A stretch of DNA of 64,000 nt, taken from assembly GCA_038828875.1 (NCBI GenBank), contig JAWBMQ010000001.1:62001-126000 (forward strand). Reading direction: 5' to 3'. The notes beneath the pieces were generated by a model. That model had not been told where the DNA came from, ran no database searches, and was given only the letters and a program-made list of their open reading frames with translations. This document shows, in pieces, positions 19,417 through 28,786 of the stretch. Within the stretch, counting starts at the first letter, position 1, and every line of letters begins with the position of its first letter. The translations under genes were made by a program, and so were the position numbers. The stretch comes from JAWBMQ01 sp038828875 (GTDB taxonomy: Archaea > Nanobdellota > Nanobdellia > Woesearchaeales > JAWBMQ01).

Positions 19417-20287
19417 TGTTCTCGCTTTTTTGAAAAACAATACTTGCATAACCAACTCTATCAAAACTTTTCCATTTTTTTGATGAATCTGTGAATTCAA
19501 TTAAATATCCTTTAACATTAAGTTTTAAATTGGTAAATGCTTTCAAGGCAAGATAAATAGGAATTTTTCCACAAACGGTGTAGGAATTTTTTATAAATTC
19601 ATCAGGTTCAATTTTCAAAATGTGATTTATAATTTTCATGTTTAGATTTTCAAAATTCTCATCAACATTTTCTTTGAAGGGAACAAAATCGTAATTGTAG
19701 CCAAAGTGTATGAAATCAGATGAAATTACAATTTTGTATTCATGATGATTTGATAACGTAATAATCTCTTTTACTAATGCTAAATTTTCCTTTGTAATAT
19801 CTTCAAAAACAAAACCAAGATATTTTACATTTATTTTGTATTTTTCAGCTAAAAAAGTTATAATGGGTAATTGAACTTCAAGTGCATGTTCATAATTTAT
19901 TCCATGATCATTTTCATAATCAATCAAAAAATCAAACTTCTTTTTCATTTCAGATAATAACATTTCATCTATTTCAATTGTTCCGTTTGGAAGTTTGTAA
20001 TTTTTCGTACTTATGGCATTTCCAAATCCAGTATGGCTTGGAGAAAATATTATGAATGTTGCATTAGTTATTCTTTTAGATTTCAAATCTTCAAATAAAG
20101 TTATGTATGTTTTCATTGCAACGCTGAGAGAAAAAAAGTAACCAGCATGAGGCGAAATTCCTAAGAAAGCATTTGAGATTTTTTTTTCTATTTTGCAAAA
20201 TTCTTTTTCAATTTCTTCATTCAATTTGTTTCTTGGATAAAACTTGTTATCGTATTTAGCAATGTACATAAGCATAGTGTTATTCAT
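19406..20287 (-). CDS. Memo-family protein (AmmeMemoRadiSam system protein B)
   Basis: This protein belongs to the Memo/AMMECR-associated family, related in fold to non-heme iron dioxygenases. Conserved parts are NKFYP near the start, ISPHAGYFFS, FSPSHTGFGNAIS, YEHALEVQLPII and ISSDFIHFGYNY; together they carry the usual histidines. The partner AMMECR1 and radical SAM genes are not in this window. The start is uncertain among ATGs at 20287, 20275 and 20269; the family usually begins shortly before the FYP motif. It probably forms an operon with nurA. Confidence 0.85.
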   Translation of the reverse strand: MNNTMLMYIAKYDNKFYPRNKLNEEIEKEFCKIEKKISNAFLGISPHAGYFFSLSVAMKTYITLFEDLKSKRITNATFIIFSPSHTGFGNAISTKNYKLPNGTIEIDEMLLSEMKKKFDFLIDYENDHGINYEHALEVQLPIITFLAEKYKINVKYLGFVFEDITKENLALVKEIITLSNHHEYKIVISSDFIHFGYNYDFVPFKENVDENFENLNMKIINHILKIEPDEFIKNSYTVCGKIPIYLALKAFTNLKLNVKGYLIEFTDSSKKWKSFDRVGYASIVFQKSENNGN

Positions 20288-20410
20288 TCTACTATTAAAA
20301 TTTTTTGTTAAAAATTTAAAATGAATTGCGTAATGCATAAAATTAAATTTTGTGTTTCAAATTAGAAAATTTTATATATTATGGATGACAAAAGTTTTCA
20401 AGGTGATATG

Positions 20411-20665
20411 ATGGTTTGTGCGAAAAAGAATAACACAACAAAAACAGCAAAAAAAGAAGCAAAGAAAGAGGTTAAAAAGGAAGTCAAGAAAGCAACTCAA
20501 AAGAAAGATGTTAAAAAAGAAGTAAAGAAAACAACTACTAAAAAACCGGCAACTAAAGCAGCAACTAAAACAGTAAAAAAAAACTCTAAAAAAATAGCAG
20601 AAAAACCAAAAAAAGTTGAAAAACAATCAAATCCTAGTTTATACGATGAAGATGAATGGTTTTAA
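20411..20665 (+). CDS. Small lysine-rich basic protein with acidic tail
   Basis: About 84 residues. It is made of KKEAKKEVKKEVKKAT-like repeats rich in Lys, Thr and Ala, and ends in the acidic tail SLYDEDEWF. The composition resembles histone H1-like or Hc1-like nucleic-acid-binding tails, but no defined domain is visible. I chose the ATG at 20411, four bases after AGGTGA (20401-20406). The upstream ATG at 20381 lies directly against the TATA box (about 20371-20380), so it would precede the expected transcript start. Confidence 0.7.
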   Translation: MVCAKKNNTTKTAKKEAKKEVKKEVKKATQKKDVKKEVKKTTTKKPATKAATKTVKKNSKKIAEKPKKVEKQSNPSLYDEDEWF

Positions 20666-20666
20666 A

Positions 20667-21965
20667 TTATTTTTTTAACATTTCTTTTATTTTTTCTTCT
20701 TTTTTGTCTAATATCTTCTTTTCTGATAGATCTATCCTTTTATAATTGATATATTCTTCAAAATCAACTACAAAATCATAATTTAGTTTTCCCTTCATAG
20801 CTTCTTCTTTTAAAATCATTATAGCTTCGTTGATATTTTTTTCTTTCTTATAAGGCCTTTTGCTTATGATTGCTTCAAATATATCTACAATCGTAAAATA
20901 TTGAACGTATTCTGGTATTTTTTTTATCATAAAAGGATAACCTTTTCCATTTATAAGTTCATGATGTAGTAAAATTATGTCAATTGTTTTTGAAGGTAAA
21001 GAAACGTCGTTAAGATATTTGATTCCATTGATTGGATGATTTTTAATTATTTCAAATTCTTCTTCTGTTAATTGAGATGGCTTTAATAATATTTCAGAAG
21101 GAATTGAAATTTTTCCAATATCGTGAAAGTAAGATCCTAACTTTAATTCTAAGTAATCTTTTGAAGTTAAGTTTATTTTGTTCTTTATAAAAAGGTACTT
21201 TATAAAATCTAAATAAAGATCATTTACTTGTTCAGAGTGTTTTATTGTGTATTCTCTTGTTTTTTCCTTTTTTTCAATAATCTCTTCGAAAATTTTTAGC
21301 TTATAAATATCTTTTTGAAGATTAAAATTTAGAGAATCTGTTTTGTAATAAATGGATGAAAAAAGATCTTCATATTTTTTCTTAAATTCGTTTGTAAATT
21401 TTTCAAAATCAACGTCTTTTGTTTTTCTATCAAGGGTTACTGTTCCAAGAACATAATTTTGGTAAGTTATAGGAATTGTTACTTTTTCTATGAATTCATC
21501 AAAACTTTTGTATTCTAAACTTTCATTTTTTTGAATGTATTCTTCATATCTTTTTTTTGCATTCTCTAGAAAATTTTTGCTTAAATATCCTTGATTAATT
21601 AGTTTTTCTAAATAAGATGGTTCGTTTTTCAAATAATATGATTTTCCTTCAAATATAAATTTGAAAGAACTAGATTTATTATTTAAAATTTCTTCAATCG
21701 AAAAGGTTCTGAAATTTACTTCATTATCTATTATTATTTTATTACCATTTTTTTTGAAAGCATAAATTCTTTCTATAAATTTATTTTTAATACTATATAT
21801 ATCATTCTTTCGGAAATAAGTAGGAAAACCAAACTCATTTTGTACAATATTAAGTGCTCCACCATTGAATGGTTCATTTGATAAGATTTTCTTTATTAAA
21901 AATTCATAAAGATTATACAAAGAATTCAAATTTTCGTTATTATTTATTGTTGATAAAATTTTCAT
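20667..21965 (-). CDS. HD-GYP domain phosphodiesterase-like protein
   Basis: The C-terminal half is an HD-GYP domain: GSYFHDIGKISIPSEILLKP (about residue 270), KNHPINGIKYL, LLHHELINGKGYP (about residue 320) and DIFEAIISKRPYK. These metal-binding and GYP elements match bacterial c-di-GMP phosphodiesterases, with the HHExxDGxGYP motif reading HHELINGKGYP. The first 230 residues look like a sensor or GAF-like region that I cannot name. No membrane segments are seen. HD-GYP proteins are mostly bacterial, so its presence in an archaeon suggests transfer; the true substrate is unknown. Confidence 0.85.
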   Translation of the reverse strand: MKILSTINNNENLNSLYNLYEFLIKKILSNEPFNGGALNIVQNEFGFPTYFRKNDIYSIKNKFIERIYAFKKNGNKIIIDNEVNFRTFSIEEILNNKSSSFKFIFEGKSYYLKNEPSYLEKLINQGYLSKNFLENAKKRYEEYIQKNESLEYKSFDEFIEKVTIPITYQNYVLGTVTLDRKTKDVDFEKFTNEFKKKYEDLFSSIYYKTDSLNFNLQKDIYKLKIFEEIIEKKEKTREYTIKHSEQVNDLYLDFIKYLFIKNKINLTSKDYLELKLGSYFHDIGKISIPSEILLKPSQLTEEEFEIIKNHPINGIKYLNDVSLPSKTIDIILLHHELINGKGYPFMIKKIPEYVQYFTIVDIFEAIISKRPYKKEKNINEAIMILKEEAMKGKLNYDFVVDFEEYINYKRIDLSEKKILDKKEEKIKEMLKK

Positions 21966-22016
21966 AACTTAAGAGAGATTATGTTTATTTTTAAACTTTT
22001 TTAATTTTAATTAATC

Positions 22017-23147
22017 ATGAATTTCGCTTTTTTTAAGAATAAATTGTTGAAATTTGTTGAACAAAAGAAAGACTACCTTGATCTTAATGCCTTTGAAATA
22101 AAAAAAATTAAGAAAAATTACTTTTTGCTTTATCTTCCTGAAATAAAAGAAAGTTATATAATTGATAAGTATTTGTATTCAGCAATAATTTTTTTAGCAT
22201 TTAAAAGATCAAGAAACGAATTGTTGAATTATTTGAAAGAGAATAATCTATATCACTATCTTGAATTCATAGAAAAAATTTTGATAAAAAAACAAAGCAA
22301 TTCTGCAAGATTTGTTAAGTTTGAATTTATTAAAAAGATCAATGAAAAAGTGTTGTTTTTGTTTTTTTTATTTCAAATGGTAATCATTTTTTTAGGTTTT
22401 TCAATACTAATTAAAGAACCTTTTAAAGTTAACGATCTATATTATTTTAAAGGATTTACTTTTGTTTTCTTCTCATATTTAATTTGGTTTTTTACTGCAA
22501 TAGTGCATGAAATTATGCATCTTTTCGTTGGGAATTACTTTGACGTAGATGGCAAGATTTATTTCAGCTTTTACTTTATTTTTCCAGCTTTGGTTACTGA
22601 ATTACCTCGAACAGTAATGTTAAAGAAGCATCAAAGAATGCTAATTCATTCAATTGGTATTTTTACAGATTTGTTTTTTATGACTTTATTTCTACTTTTA
22701 AGCTATTTTCATAAAGAGTTTTTTAGGTTTGCAGCAATAATAAAATTTTTTTCTATTCTTGCACAATTAAAAATTTATTATAAAACAGATCTTTATTTTT
22801 TAATAGAAGATTTCTTTGATACTTTTAATTTGAAGGAAGAAAGTAAGATGATCTTTAATAAATTTTTAAAGAAAGAAAAAATAAGGAAATATGATTTTTA
22901 TAATCCCTTTTTAGCAATTTATGTTTTTTTGTTTGTTTTAGTACTTGGATGGATTGTGCAAATTTATCTAATTTTAACTTATTTTGTTCCTTTTTTGATA
23001 GTTATGCATAATCATAGTTTTGAAAGTAGATTGATGATTTATTCTTTTCTTTTAATTTGGTTTTTGTTTAATTTTAAAAAAATTATAACTGTTTTTTTCC
23101 TAAAGAGTTCCAAAGCAAAGAATCAAGATGTAAAGGAGCAATATTAA
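22017..23147 (+). CDS. Membrane metalloprotease of the M50/site-2 protease class, YydH-like
   Basis: The zinc motif HEIMH (about residue 163) lies in a membrane segment. The second motif TDLYFLIEDFFDTFNLK (about residue 258) corresponds to the DGYYLLxDxxxxPNL pattern of the PqqD/YydH-like M50 subgroup. About six hydrophobic segments are present. The first 110 residues are soluble and resemble the PqqD-like N-terminal part of that subgroup. Such proteases cut transmembrane peptides or process exported peptides. The 3' end overlaps the convergent AGOG gene by 65 bases. Confidence 0.75.
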   Translation: MNFAFFKNKLLKFVEQKKDYLDLNAFEIKKIKKNYFLLYLPEIKESYIIDKYLYSAIIFLAFKRSRNELLNYLKENNLYHYLEFIEKILIKKQSNSARFVKFEFIKKINEKVLFLFFLFQMVIIFLGFSILIKEPFKVNDLYYFKGFTFVFFSYLIWFFTAIVHEIMHLFVGNYFDVDGKIYFSFYFIFPALVTELPRTVMLKKHQRMLIHSIGIFTDLFFMTLFLLLSYFHKEFFRFAAIIKFFSILAQLKIYYKTDLYFLIEDFFDTFNLKEESKMIFNKFLKKEKIRKYDFYNPFLAIYVFLFVLVLGWIVQIYLILTYFVPFLIVMHNHSFESRLMIYSFLLIWFLFNFKKIITVFFLKSSKAKNQDVKEQY

Positions 23148-23778
23148 CTTCTTTAGAAATTTTGTTCCAAAATTCAATTATTTCTTTCTTGTTTTCAAAA
23201 TTTTTTATTTTTTTTGAGAATTTCAAAATTCTTGAATCTAGTGGAATTTCAATTTCCTCAGGAAAAGCAATAAATTTATTGGTCAAAATTCTACAACCAT
23301 AGCCATACATCTTTACTGCAAAATTTATGGTTTTACCTTTCGATAACCTTTGTTCAAGTTCATCTCTTAATTCTAAAAATCCTTCTTTAGAATAAAATCT
23401 TAAATCTAAGTTCAGATCTTTAATTTTATTTATTCTTTTTATTTTGCTTGATGGTATTCTTTTGTTGTATTTACATATTTTTAAAAATTCTAAGAATGCT
23501 TGTTCAAGGTTTTTGTTTAAATCAATCTTTTCACTAAATTCTTGCCAATATTGCTCTCCTGTTCCTGATAATTGATAAGAAATCAACGCATTTACAACTA
23601 TAAACGTTAAAAATTTTTCTTCTAAATCAGGTAAATTTTTGAATCTGTTGTACAAATTTTTTAAAGCTAGGAATTGTGAATCATTCTCTTCGATTTCTAT
23701 GATTTTTTCATGATTAAATCTTTTCAAAAAAGAGACTAGTTCTTTTTCAGTGTTTATTTTACAAATCTCATTCATCAT
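23083..23778 (-). CDS. Archaeal 8-oxoguanine DNA glycosylase (AGOG)
   Basis: AGOG removes 8-oxoguanine from DNA using a helix-hairpin-helix fold and has a lyase activity. Recognisable parts are ALISYQLSGTGEQYWQEFS, the hairpin region with the likely catalytic lysine (KTINFAVKMYGYG), PLDSRI with the likely catalytic aspartate, and the C-terminal IAPLHLDSLLWNSLG. The length of about 231 residues suits the family. The start is eight bases after the 3' end of the tRNA-Arg gene on the same strand, so the two are probably transcribed together. Confidence 0.85.
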   Translation of the reverse strand: MMNEICKINTEKELVSFLKRFNHEKIIEIEENDSQFLALKNLYNRFKNLPDLEEKFLTFIVVNALISYQLSGTGEQYWQEFSEKIDLNKNLEQAFLEFLKICKYNKRIPSSKIKRINKIKDLNLDLRFYSKEGFLELRDELEQRLSKGKTINFAVKMYGYGCRILTNKFIAFPEEIEIPLDSRILKFSKKIKNFENKKEIIEFWNKISKEVNIAPLHLDSLLWNSLGKKQL

Positions 23779-23786
23779 TTTTTCTA

Positions 23787-23860
23787 TGCCCCTGCTGGGA
23801 TTTGAACCCAGGTCACAGGCTCCGCAGGCCCGTATTCTATCCAGGCTAAACTACAGGGGC
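23787..23860 (-). tRNA. tRNA-Arg (GCG)
   Basis: The acceptor stem is GCCCCTG/CAGGGGC, the anticodon stem CGGGC/GCCTG with loop CTGCGGA (anticodon GCG), and the T arm CTGGG-TTCAAAT-CCCAG. CCA is not encoded. It reads arginine codons CGC and CGU. Confidence 0.93.
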
Positions 23861-23949
23861 TAAAGTGTTAAAAATCTTAGAGAAGGTGTTTAATTAAAAA
23901 AGTTTCTAAACAAAACATTTTTATTTTAGAATAACTTAGTTCTCTTATA

Positions 23950-24258
23950 ATGGGGGGCAATAAAATTAAGAGAGATACAATTACTGAAGATTTGTTGCTA
24001 CATTATTTGAAAGTTACAGAATCCGCTTTAAAAGAAATAACTGAAATTTTGCCTAATAGAACACATCTTAAAGCTATAGCTGATGATTATTTGAATATGG
24101 CAAAAACATACTTTGAAGATGCAAAATATTTTATGAAAGAAGGAGATTATGTGAATGCTTTTGGTGCTGTTTACTATGCTCATGCTTGGCTTGATGCAGG
24201 AGCAAGGTTAGGGCTCTGGGATGTTAAGCATAATAGCAAATTGTTCACGGTAGATTAA
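23950..24258 (+). CDS. DUF357 family protein
   Basis: This small helical protein is of the archaeal DUF357 family. The C-terminal half YFEDAKYFMKEGDYVNAFGAVYYAHAWLDAGARLGLWDV is characteristic, though given here only as a landmark at about residues 55-93; its key elements are GDYVNAF and WLDAGARLGL. The function is unknown. Two bases separate it from the following large membrane-anchored protein gene, so they form an operon. Confidence 0.85.
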   Translation: MGGNKIKRDTITEDLLLHYLKVTESALKEITEILPNRTHLKAIADDYLNMAKTYFEDAKYFMKEGDYVNAFGAVYYAHAWLDAGARLGLWDVKHNSKLFTVD

Positions 24259-24260
24259 AC

Positions 24261-27152
24261 ATGAAAAAATTTATAATTTTTTTAATAATATTTCATTTCA
24301 TTTATTTTTCACTATTTTCATTTACTGATAGTTTTACAATTGATAATGTTTTCATTAATGTTACATATTGTAATCCTTACGTAAGTGTGATTTTGAACGA
24401 TAGTTTTACGTATTATCTTATTTTTGATACTTTTCAAGAGGTTGCTGAATTTAATAGTTCTAAAAATTTGACGAATTATTTTGGTGAGCTTTATTTTATC
24501 TTCGGAAATTTAACTAAAGTTTATTATTCAAATCAGTTTGTAACAAATTTAAATTTGAACGTTAATTCTCTTCAAACAAAAACTTTTTCAATGTCAGCAA
24601 CCATTGATGGAGCAATAAAAAGTGCAAAATTAAGAATAAACGATAATGAATATAATCTTCCCATAAGTTACGATAATCAAAATAAAAAGACTAAAATTCA
24701 ATTTTCTAATTCGTTTTCTTTTGATTTTTCTAACGCTACTTTAATTTATCAAGATTTTTGTAATACAACCTATAACAAAGCAATCGATGTTAAATATTAC
24801 TCAAAGGATACAGGAATAAGTTTTTCTACCGATAAAGAAACTTACGCTAGTGATGATTTAGTTAAATTGAATGTAACTTCTAATTATCCTGCTAAGTTAG
24901 ATATTTTAGATGAAAACAACAATGTTTTAATAAGTAATCTTTTGCTTTCTTTAAATTCAATAAATTCAATTTCATTATCTTCCATTTCTGTAGTTGATTA
25001 CAGAATTATAAAATTTAAAGTTCATAATGAAATTAATTCAATTACTAAAGAAATTTTAATTTATAATCCAGAAAAATATGTTTGTGAAATTCTTTCAGAT
25101 ACATTTTATAGAAATGAAGAGAACATTGTAAAGATTAAAACAAACGCAGATTCAGTTAAATTGTATCAGCTTAATTCATTTATTTCAGATTGTAATACTT
25201 CAGCATGTTTAGCAAAATTAACTCAGAAGGATCCATTAACCTTAAAGTGCTTTTACAACGTAAATAATAAGAAATTTGAGATCATAACAACTAAAACATT
25301 TAATTTTGCTGAAAAAAAATATCTAATTGAGTTTGAGATCTTCGATAGTTTAAAAAAGTACGCTCTTACAAAGTATCAGATAACAATAAAAAATAAGAAT
25401 TCAAATTATCAAGTTATTTTAAAAGATAAGCCTAGTACTGAACTGATAGAAGGAATATATGATGTTTCAGTGAGTGCAGGATCTAATTATTTAGTTGATT
25501 CGAGAGAAATATATGTCAATTCTAACAGAAAAATACAGTTTTATTTGAATGAAGTTCAAGAATTTTTACCAATGGAATTGTTAATCTATAATTTGAATAA
25601 GTACAGCGATTTAATTTCAATAACCGGTAGTGTGAAAAATGCAAATTCCTGCGAATTTTATGAAGGAAAGAACGATGTTTTTATAAAGTTACAAGAAGTA
25701 AATGCAACTTACTTTAATATAAAATTTAAAGGAGTTTTAGGATTTGATTATTTTCTCATTTGCACAAATCAAAGAAGTAGAGAACTTTTTGTAATTTTTG
25801 AAAATTTTGATAGAACTCAGGTAAGAATTATTCAGCAGCAAGAATTCTTAAATAGAACTAAAGAGGAAAAGAATGTCAACATATTTGATTTGCTTTTGAC
25901 TATTGATTATTTAAAATCTCAATTTATTTCGCTCTTTTCTTTCTATCAAGGATTAGAACCTGAATTGATAATTTTGGTTGAAAAGGTTTATTATGAGAAT
26001 TTTTTGGAAGAAACTAAATTTTTGAAATCACTTAACGATAGAATTGTTTATTATCTAAAAGATGTTGATGCAGAAGGAATTACATTCAACGTTTCAACAT
26101 CTTTTATAGATATAATAAATATTTTGTCAAAGATAGAAATTTTAGAAAAGAACTTAAAATCTTTATACAAAGTATTATCAAATGAAACAGTGTTGAATGA
26201 ATTTGGAAAAGATTATTTTATGATTCCTGAAAAAGATAAAAAAAGGTTAGAAACTTTAGATGTTCGTTTACCAATAAAATTTCATGTTTCTAAATTTGAG
26301 TATGTTCAATTAAATTATGAACCAATAAAAGAATATGTAAAATACAGATGTGTAGTTGATAGAGTTACTTTGACATCATTTTACCGAGAAAATAGTACAG
26401 TTAATTATTTTTACAGAATAAGTTGTCCTGTTACACCTGCTTTAGTTGTTTTTGAAGGTAATTATCAAGTTATTGAAGATTCAACACAGAAGTATTTCAA
26501 TAAAAAGCCAATTTACGCATTTGTACCTTTAGAATTAGAGAGTGCAAAAAAATATTTAGAAAGAGAAGAAAAGCGTGAAAATGCTATATCTTTGATCACT
26601 GGAAATTTTATCAATTTTGCTTCAAAGAATTCAACGATGATAAGCTTAATTTTAGTAATTTCTTTCATTTTCATAACTTTTTATTATATAAATTCTAAAG
26701 TCATTAGTAAAGAAGCAAACAAAAAAATAAACAAAGTTGAAAAAAAAGCAAGTAATGTTAATCAAAAAGAAAGTTTACAACCTAAGACAGAAGTTAAAAA
26801 AGAACCTATCAAAGTTGATGAAAATTTTAACACAAAAGTATCTGAAAAAGCCGAGAAAAATTTGAAGCAAAGAAAGATTGAAATTAATAAAATAAAAGAA
26901 GGAAAAATTTTGATTAAAGCAATTGAAGAATTAAACAGCCTAATAAAAAAATCAGAAAACATTAAATCATTTGAAGAAAGAAATAAATTGTATCATGCTT
27001 TTTTAGATATAACTAACCAAGTAGATCCTGTAGTTAATGATTTAGAATTTTTCTATTTGCCTCAAATATCATCAGAGTTAAAACAAGAGTTTCAAAATTA
27101 TCTTAATAAATATAAAGAACTCAGAGAATCTATTTACAGAATTTTTCTATAA
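24261..27152 (+). CDS. Large secreted membrane-anchored protein with cytoplasmic coiled-coil tail
   Basis: I do not recognise a family. Residues 1-22 form a hydrophobic signal sequence. About 770 residues follow with beta-rich, Asn/Ser-rich character, suggesting Ig-like extracellular domains. One membrane segment lies near residues 793-815 (MISLILVISFIFITFYYI), then a charged, lysine-rich cytoplasmic part of about 150 residues with a helical end (about residues 895-963). The layout resembles archaeal cell-surface or adhesion proteins. It is co-transcribed with the DUF357 gene, whose function may be linked. Confidence 0.7.
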   Translation: MKKFIIFLIIFHFIYFSLFSFTDSFTIDNVFINVTYCNPYVSVILNDSFTYYLIFDTFQEVAEFNSSKNLTNYFGELYFIFGNLTKVYYSNQFVTNLNLNVNSLQTKTFSMSATIDGAIKSAKLRINDNEYNLPISYDNQNKKTKIQFSNSFSFDFSNATLIYQDFCNTTYNKAIDVKYYSKDTGISFSTDKETYASDDLVKLNVTSNYPAKLDILDENNNVLISNLLLSLNSINSISLSSISVVDYRIIKFKVHNEINSITKEILIYNPEKYVCEILSDTFYRNEENIVKIKTNADSVKLYQLNSFISDCNTSACLAKLTQKDPLTLKCFYNVNNKKFEIITTKTFNFAEKKYLIEFEIFDSLKKYALTKYQITIKNKNSNYQVILKDKPSTELIEGIYDVSVSAGSNYLVDSREIYVNSNRKIQFYLNEVQEFLPMELLIYNLNKYSDLISITGSVKNANSCEFYEGKNDVFIKLQEVNATYFNIKFKGVLGFDYFLICTNQRSRELFVIFENFDRTQVRIIQQQEFLNRTKEEKNVNIFDLLLTIDYLKSQFISLFSFYQGLEPELIILVEKVYYENFLEETKFLKSLNDRIVYYLKDVDAEGITFNVSTSFIDIINILSKIEILEKNLKSLYKVLSNETVLNEFGKDYFMIPEKDKKRLETLDVRLPIKFHVSKFEYVQLNYEPIKEYVKYRCVVDRVTLTSFYRENSTVNYFYRISCPVTPALVVFEGNYQVIEDSTQKYFNKKPIYAFVPLELESAKKYLEREEKRENAISLITGNFINFASKNSTMISLILVISFIFITFYYINSKVISKEANKKINKVEKKASNVNQKESLQPKTEVKKEPIKVDENFNTKVSEKAEKNLKQRKIEINKIKEGKILIKAIEELNSLIKKSENIKSFEERNKLYHAFLDITNQVDPVVNDLEFFYLPQISSELKQEFQNYLNKYKELRESIYRIFL

Positions 27153-27155
27153 TCA

Positions 27156-27653
27156 TTACATATCAAATATTTTGTTTTGAATGTTTAAGATGTTTTCCTT
27201 TGCTTGTTTTTCTCTTATTTCTTTGGCGATTGAATAACATAGTTCTCCATTTTTTATATGTTTCTCAATAGTAATTCCTTTTGCAATTAAAGAATTAATC
27301 AATGCTTCGATAGTGAAAAAATCTAATTCTAATTTTTTAATTAATGATGATATAGGAACAAAATATTGCATTTCATTAAGCAAATACAAAGTTTGAAAGA
27401 TCTTTTTCTCATCATCTGAAAAGTTTTTTGATTGCTCTAAATTTTGATTTTCTAAAAATTCTATTCTTTCAATTATCTTATCCATTTTAATTTCTAAGGA
27501 AGAAATAATTTCATATAAATGCTGAATTTCATTAACATTTTGATTTATTGCATCTAAATGTTCATCCATTTCTGCTTTCAAGTTAGAGAACGATTTTCTT
27601 AAAGAATCTTTTAAAGCCTGGAAATCATTTTTTGTGACAAAATTGTTAAACAT
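27156..27653 (-). CDS. Coiled-coil protein with C-terminal winged helix
   Basis: Residues 15-85 form a coiled coil. Residues 92-145 look like a winged helix (FQTLYLLNEMQYFVPISSLIKKL, then an LINSLIAKGITIEKHI wing). This is probably a DNA-binding regulator or chromatin-associated protein. The gene is divergent from the next one across a 186-base gap that holds the perfect palindrome TTAGTATACTAA at 27774-27785. Confidence 0.6.
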   Translation of the reverse strand: MFNNFVTKNDFQALKDSLRKSFSNLKAEMDEHLDAINQNVNEIQHLYEIISSLEIKMDKIIERIEFLENQNLEQSKNFSDDEKKIFQTLYLLNEMQYFVPISSLIKKLELDFFTIEALINSLIAKGITIEKHIKNGELCYSIAKEIREKQAKENILNIQNKIFDM

Positions 27654-27839
27654 AATCTCACCAAAAACTTAAGGTAATATTTTTCAAATTGTTTTTAATG
27701 TTTTTAAAGATTTTTTTAATTTAGAACGTATATTGCAAAATATCTAATTTTGTTTTCAAAAATAGTTTAGGTTTTAGTATACTAAGTTAAAAAATTTAGA
27801 AAAATTTTTATAATTGTAACTTTAAAATAATAATTCAAA

Positions 27840-28175
27840 ATGGTTCAAAATTATGATGAAAAAAATTCTAAAAAATTAAATTTGGAAATTTATGAAAGAA
27901 TAATGAAAGAAGTAGATAAAAGAATTTCCATTGCTGAAAATAATATCCTGAAAAAAATTCAAAGTAAAACTGAAACTTTGGAAGAAAATGTTATAATCCC
28001 TGAAACTGCAATATTGCTTTCATTAATAGAATTGTTGAAACAAAAAGAGATATTTACTGAAGAAGAATTAGATGAAATGTTAAAAAAAATAAATCCTAAA
28101 GAGTATGAAAAATTGAAGCAGCAATACGAATTATTTAATAATGAAAAAAAGAAACAAAAGGAAGAAGAAAAATGA
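27840..28175 (+). CDS. Small charged helical protein, unknown function
   Basis: This 111-residue protein is helical and charged, with a lysine/glutamate-rich C-terminus. I recognise no family. TATA-like sequence (TTTTTATAATT, about 27806) lies at leaderless distance from the ATG. Its stop overlaps the start of the HD-domain gene in ATGATGA, so the two are translationally coupled. Confidence 0.55.
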   Translation: MVQNYDEKNSKKLNLEIYERIMKEVDKRISIAENNILKKIQSKTETLEENVIIPETAILLSLIELLKQKEIFTEEELDEMLKKINPKEYEKLKQQYELFNNEKKKQKEEEK

Positions 28176-28786
28176 TGAAAACTATTGAAGAATTAAATTT
28201 GAATTATAAAAAAATATATACAGAACTTGCAAAGAATCAAAATATCGATGAAAAGGTTTTAGTTCAATTGTTGAATCATGTAAGTACTGTAAAAAGATAT
28301 TCTATGAAAATTTTGAAAACATTTCAATGTAATGATAAAAATTTAGTTGAAAAAGTAAAGTTCATAGCGTTTTTTCATGACATTGGTCGGCTTTATTCAT
28401 ATCCTTTTGGTCAATATTCTTTAATTTTGCACGGAATTATTTCTAAAAGAATAATGAGTAACTACATTAATGATGAAGAACTACTTAATGGTTTAGCAAG
28501 TCATGTGGGCGTTGGATTGAAAAAAGAGGAAATCTTAAGTTCAATTACTGAAAAAGAAAAAGAAGAATTCAAAGAAGAGATACATGATTATTTTCCTAAT
28601 TCTCTTGCCCAGAAGCTAGTTTGTTTTGCAGATAAAATGGTATTTTCTAAGAAGGTAATGTATCCTGAAGAAGCATTCATTGATATCTATTCCAAAATTC
28701 CTGAAAAAATAGATCTTTTTTATGAACTACAAAAATCAGTTTTTATAGAATTGTGGAAATTATATAGAGAAAATAAGAAACAATAA
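28172..28786 (+). CDS. HD-domain phosphohydrolase
   Basis: The HD superfamily metal-binding motif is visible: LLNHVSTVKRYSMKIL (first His), FIAFFHDIGRLYSY (the HD pair, about residue 70), LHGIISKRI and ASHVGVG. The protein probably hydrolyses a nucleotide or phosphate ester; the substrate cannot be told. It is translationally coupled to the upstream gene, and its 3' end overlaps the convergent BofA-like gene by 27 bases. Confidence 0.75.
   Translation: MMKTIEELNLNYKKIYTELAKNQNIDEKVLVQLLNHVSTVKRYSMKILKTFQCNDKNLVEKVKFIAFFHDIGRLYSYPFGQYSLILHGIISKRIMSNYINDEELLNGLASHVGVGLKKEEILSSITEKEKEEFKEEIHDYFPNSLAQKLVCFADKMVFSKKVMYPEEAFIDIYSKIPEKIDLFYELQKSVFIELWKLYRENKKQ

Noticed and set aside
20372..20626. 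Minus-strand frame rich in Phe and Cys opposite the lysine-rich gene
   Set aside because: It is the mirror of lysine codons on the other strand.
27774..27785. Perfect palindrome TTAGTATACTAA in a divergent intergenic region, with a partial match near 59617
   Set aside because: In such A+T-rich DNA short palindromes arise easily; there are only one full and one partial copy, so I do not call it an operator.
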